Shown one piece after another: positions 5,573 through 7,343 of a stretch of 7,343 nucleotides of DNA. The translations under genes were made by a program, and so were the position numbers. The DNA is from Candidatus Coatesiibacteriota bacterium (GTDB taxonomy: Bacteria; RBG-13-66-14). The stretch is taken from contig WJMB01000220.1 in NCBI GenBank assembly GCA_014728185.1, forward strand, positions 1 to 7,343. The letters are read 5' to 3'. Every line of letters begins with the position of its first letter. Position 1 is the stretch's first letter. Below the pieces are notes generated by a model, which did not search any database, was not told the DNA's origin, and worked only from the letters and a program-made list of their open reading frames with translations.

Positions 5573-6616
5573 ATGCGCGGCACGCTCCTGATCCTCATCC
5601 CCCTCGCTCTGGTTCACGTCGTCGTCGCTGCGGCCCTGGACGGCGTCGTCTACTATGACTACGCCGGGATGCTCCACCGGATGGACGCCGACGGCTCCAA
5701 CGTGGAGTTGGTAGACGCACTCTTCGGCTACGACGACATGGGCGTCTCCCCCGCCGTGACCCCGGACGGCGGGGTGCTGGTCTTCGCCTCCAGCGCCCTG
5801 GGTGGCTGGAGCGTCTATCGCTATGATTTCGACGCCGAGAGCGTTCTGGTCTATGACAGCGGCGACTGGGACGGTCTGCCCGCCCTGGACCCCGCCGGGG
5901 AGCGCCTGGCCTGCGCCTCGATGGGCGACGACTCCGGCGCCGAGATCCACCTGCTCGAACTCGACGATCCCTCCTCGGCCGAACGGCTGACCGAGCTCGA
6001 CGCCTGGGCGCGCTGGCCTGTCTGGAGCCCCGATGGAGGCGCGATCTACTATGTCCACGGGGACCCCGGCGAGGACCGCAGTGAGCTGCTGCGCCTCGAT
6101 CCCGACGAAGGAACGATCGGCACGGTCAAGACCTTTCGCGGCGAGGTGAAGGAGATCGACATCAGCCCCGACGGCGCGCTCTTCGCCCTGACCTACCGTC
6201 ACGCCGGCGCCGACACCTTCGACATATATCTCTACGACCCCGCCGACGACGAGCTGACACCGCTGACCGCCGAGCCCCACGACTGTGTCGCCCCGTGCTT
6301 CGCCGGTGATCGGAGCCTTCTCTACTACAACACCGAACTGCCCGTCGAGTACCCGGACGAGCATTACTACAACGATTTCTACGATCCCGATTACCGCTCC
6401 AACCCGGAGAAGAGTCTGCCCGGCGACGGCGAGGAGACCGCCGAAACCGAGACGGAAGCGGTCCTGGAGGTCGAGGAAACGCCCGACGACGAGCCCGCTT
6501 GGCTCGCCGGCTACAGCAACACCATCCACCTAGTCGACCTGGAAACCGGCGAAGACCACCCCCTGACCCGGGGCGAGAACGCCTGCTGGTGCGATCCCGC
6601 GGGGGCGACGCCATGA
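5573..6616 (+). CDS. Exported TolB-like beta-propeller protein with acidic insert
   Basis: A 347-aa protein starting 12 nt after the previous stop, behind a perfect AAGGAGG Shine-Dalgarno at 5561-5567. Residues 1-21 form a signal peptide (MRGTLLILIPLALVHVVVAAA) with no lipobox. The mature part has degenerate PD40 blades: TPDGGVLVFAS near 63, DPAGERLACAS near 106, WSPDGGAIYYVHG near 151, SPDGALFALTYRH near 198, and a last strand around NTIHLVDLETGE at 316. A segment at about 252-309 departs from the propeller pattern. It is rich in Tyr, Asp and Glu (YPDEHYYNDFYDPDY, then ETAETETEAVLEVEE) and looks like a surface loop or linker between the last blades. Blades are fewer and weaker than in the upstream protein, which suggests paralogy with divergence. 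The stop overlaps the next start (ATGA). No enzyme motif is seen, so the function is unknown. Confidence 0.85.
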   Translation: MRGTLLILIPLALVHVVVAAALDGVVYYDYAGMLHRMDADGSNVELVDALFGYDDMGVSPAVTPDGGVLVFASSALGGWSVYRYDFDAESVLVYDSGDWDGLPALDPAGERLACASMGDDSGAEIHLLELDDPSSAERLTELDAWARWPVWSPDGGAIYYVHGDPGEDRSELLRLDPDEGTIGTVKTFRGEVKEIDISPDGALFALTYRHAGADTFDIYLYDPADDELTPLTAEPHDCVAPCFAGDRSLLYYNTELPVEYPDEHYYNDFYDPDYRSNPEKSLPGDGEETAETETEAVLEVEETPDDEPAWLAGYSNTIHLVDLETGEDHPLTRGENACWCDPAGATP

Positions 6617-7083
6617 GCCTGATCGACCGCGACCGGGCCTGGTGCGAGAAGGTCTTGGCCGCCGGCGAGGTCGGCTGGCTGGCCCTGGGCGGTCCCCGGC
6701 CCTACGTGATTCCCGTCAACTACCACTGGCATGCCGGCAGGGTGCTGATCCACACCGCCCTGACCGGACGCAAACTCGAGCACCTCGCCGCCGACGAGCG
6801 GGTCTGCTTCGGCGTCGGCTCGGCCCTGGCGCCCCTCGAACCCCACGGGCGAGGCGGCTGCTACCTGCCCTGGCGCAGCGTGCTCATTGAGGGCCGGGCG
6901 CGATTGATCCGCGAGACCGCCGAGAAGCTGCCCCTGCTCCAGGCCTTCCTCGACGCCTACCAGCCCGAGGACGAGCACGGACCGCTGACCGAGGGCGATG
7001 TGGCCAACACGCTGCTGATCATCATCGAGCCCGAGGCGATCAGCGGACGGGAGGAGACGGGCGCTGAGGAGGGGGGGTACTGA
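6613..7083 (+). CDS. FMN-binding pyridoxamine 5'-phosphate oxidase-like (NimA-type) protein
   Basis: A 156-aa cytoplasmic protein without a signal peptide. The frame is open further upstream, but the ATG at 6613 is preferred: it overlaps the preceding stop as ATGA, and the family similarity starts just after it. Features of the split-barrel flavin family follow: GEVGWLALGGPRPYVIPVNY at about 18-37, HTALTGRKLEHL at 47-58, where the GRK region usually contacts the FMN phosphate, and DERVCFGV at 61-68. Related proteins bind FMN or heme-type ligands and include NimA-type nitroreductases and proteins of unknown role; the substrate here cannot be told. The C-terminus (GREETGAEEGGY) is a low-complexity tail. 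Translational coupling to the exported propeller gene implies co-regulation, though a shared pathway is only inferred. Confidence 0.88.
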   Translation: MSLIDRDRAWCEKVLAAGEVGWLALGGPRPYVIPVNYHWHAGRVLIHTALTGRKLEHLAADERVCFGVGSALAPLEPHGRGGCYLPWRSVLIEGRARLIRETAEKLPLLQAFLDAYQPEDEHGPLTEGDVANTLLIIIEPEAISGREETGAEEGGY

Positions 7084-7209
7084 AGCGCGGAATCCCGCCG
7101 GGGTAAGATTCATTCTTATGGGGCTGGATCGGGGCTGACCGGCCGGTGCAACGCCATGATGTCTTTAGGAATCTGCGTGGTGTACTGCTGAGGATTGCCG
7201 AGTTTTTAC
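7084..7209. other. Non-coding region after the operon
   Basis: No credible gene is present. There is a 10-bp palindrome ACCGGCCGGT at 7138-7147 and a small stem TAAGA/TCTTA at about 7104-7118. A T-run at 7203-7207 is preceded only by a weak imperfect stem (GGAATC with GATTGCC at 7168-7199). It could be a poor terminator. The palindromic repeat starting at 7210 is a better candidate for the operon end. Confidence 0.5.
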
Positions 7210-7251
7210 CCGGAGCCCCCCACCCTGACCCTCCCCCCAGAGGGGGGAGGG
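7210..7251. repeat. C/G-rich palindromic repeat, copy 1
   Basis: The unit begins CCGGAGCCCCCCACCCTGAC. It ends in a perfect hairpin in which CCCTCCCCCC at 7229-7238 pairs with GGGGGGAGGG at 7242-7251 around AGA. Intergenic elements of the form CCC-CACCCT-ACCCTCCC followed by a palindromic arm are widespread dispersed repeats in high-GC bacteria. A second copy lies exactly 100 bp downstream. The hairpin may also stop transcription of the upstream operon, but no T-run follows it. Confidence 0.8.
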
Positions 7252-7309
7252 GATCGGGCGCCCCGTAATCCAACCCGTGGGCGATGAACCTGCCCAGAGG
7301 GGGGGCGCA

Positions 7310-7343
7310 CCGGAGCCCCCCACCCTAACCCTCCCCCCAGAGG
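7310..7343. repeat. C/G-rich palindromic repeat, copy 2 (cut by window end)
   Basis: The 34 bases at 7310-7343 match 7210-7243 with one difference (A at 7327, G at 7227). The window stops just into the right palindromic arm. A CCCAGAGGGGGGG remnant at about 7293-7305 looks like the end of another arm, so the array may consist of partial units about 100 bp apart. Confidence 0.8.

Noticed and set aside
5357..6529. Long (390-codon) open frame on the minus strand opposite the propeller genes
   Set aside because: It is an antisense shadow of strongly biased coding sequence, with no ribosome binding site or recognisable domain.
6499..6612. Upstream extension of the flavoprotein frame to an earlier ATG
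   Set aside because: The extra 38 residues are Arg/Pro-rich, overlap the propeller gene out of frame, and precede the family's conserved start. The ATGA overlap start at 6613 is better.
7168..7207. Possible intrinsic terminator before TTTTT
   Set aside because: The stem is short and interrupted, with a large loop, so it is too weak to call.

Overview
The window is a high-GC bacterial chromosome segment. It opens inside the 3' end of a 23S rRNA gene, followed by a 5S rRNA gene and an intrinsic terminator, so this is the tail of an rRNA operon. The protein-coding part uses almost exclusively G/C-ending codons. Two exported proteins with signal peptides are built on a CsgG-type domain and TolB-like (PD40) beta-propeller repeats. 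That architecture fits a diderm (Gram-negative-type) bacterium, possibly from a poorly cultured high-GC phylum. No exact taxon can be assigned from sequence alone.

Layout. (1) 1-836 holds the 23S tail, a spacer with strong hairpins, the 5S gene and its terminator. A near-perfect 131-bp second copy of the 5S 3' half plus terminator follows, leaving a 5S pseudogene fragment. (2) 837-1460 is a mostly non-coding, regulatory stretch with two GC-rich palindromes. It contains a 45-codon zinc-ribbon gene on the minus strand (1138 to 1001), with a consensus-like Shine-Dalgarno and a perfect 10-bp inverted repeat that may be an operator. It also has a textbook sigma-70-type promoter (TTGACA, 18 bp, TATAAT) pointing right toward purL. 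(3) 1461-3833 is purL, encoding the large subunit of formylglycinamidine ribonucleotide synthetase (de novo purine synthesis). It is complete with its catalytic histidine region and appears to be a single-gene unit. (4) 3834-4282 is a 449-bp gap without a convincing gene. It holds a pair of diverged hairpin repeats, and a candidate promoter lies in the second. (5) 4283-7083 is a tight three-gene operon: an exported CsgG-domain/TolB-propeller fusion, a second exported TolB-like propeller protein with an acidic insert, and a small flavin-binding protein of the pyridoxamine-phosphate-oxidase/NimA-like superfamily. The last two overlap by ATGA. (6) 7084-7343 is non-coding and ends in a C/G-rich palindromic repeat family, two copies exactly 100 bp apart, the second cut by the window edge.

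How the parts relate. The rRNA operon, the zinc-ribbon gene and purL look like independent housekeeping units. The three-gene operon is the least explained part. Two secreted propeller proteins are co-translated with a probably cytoplasmic flavoprotein, and none of them has a clear pathway assignment from sequence.
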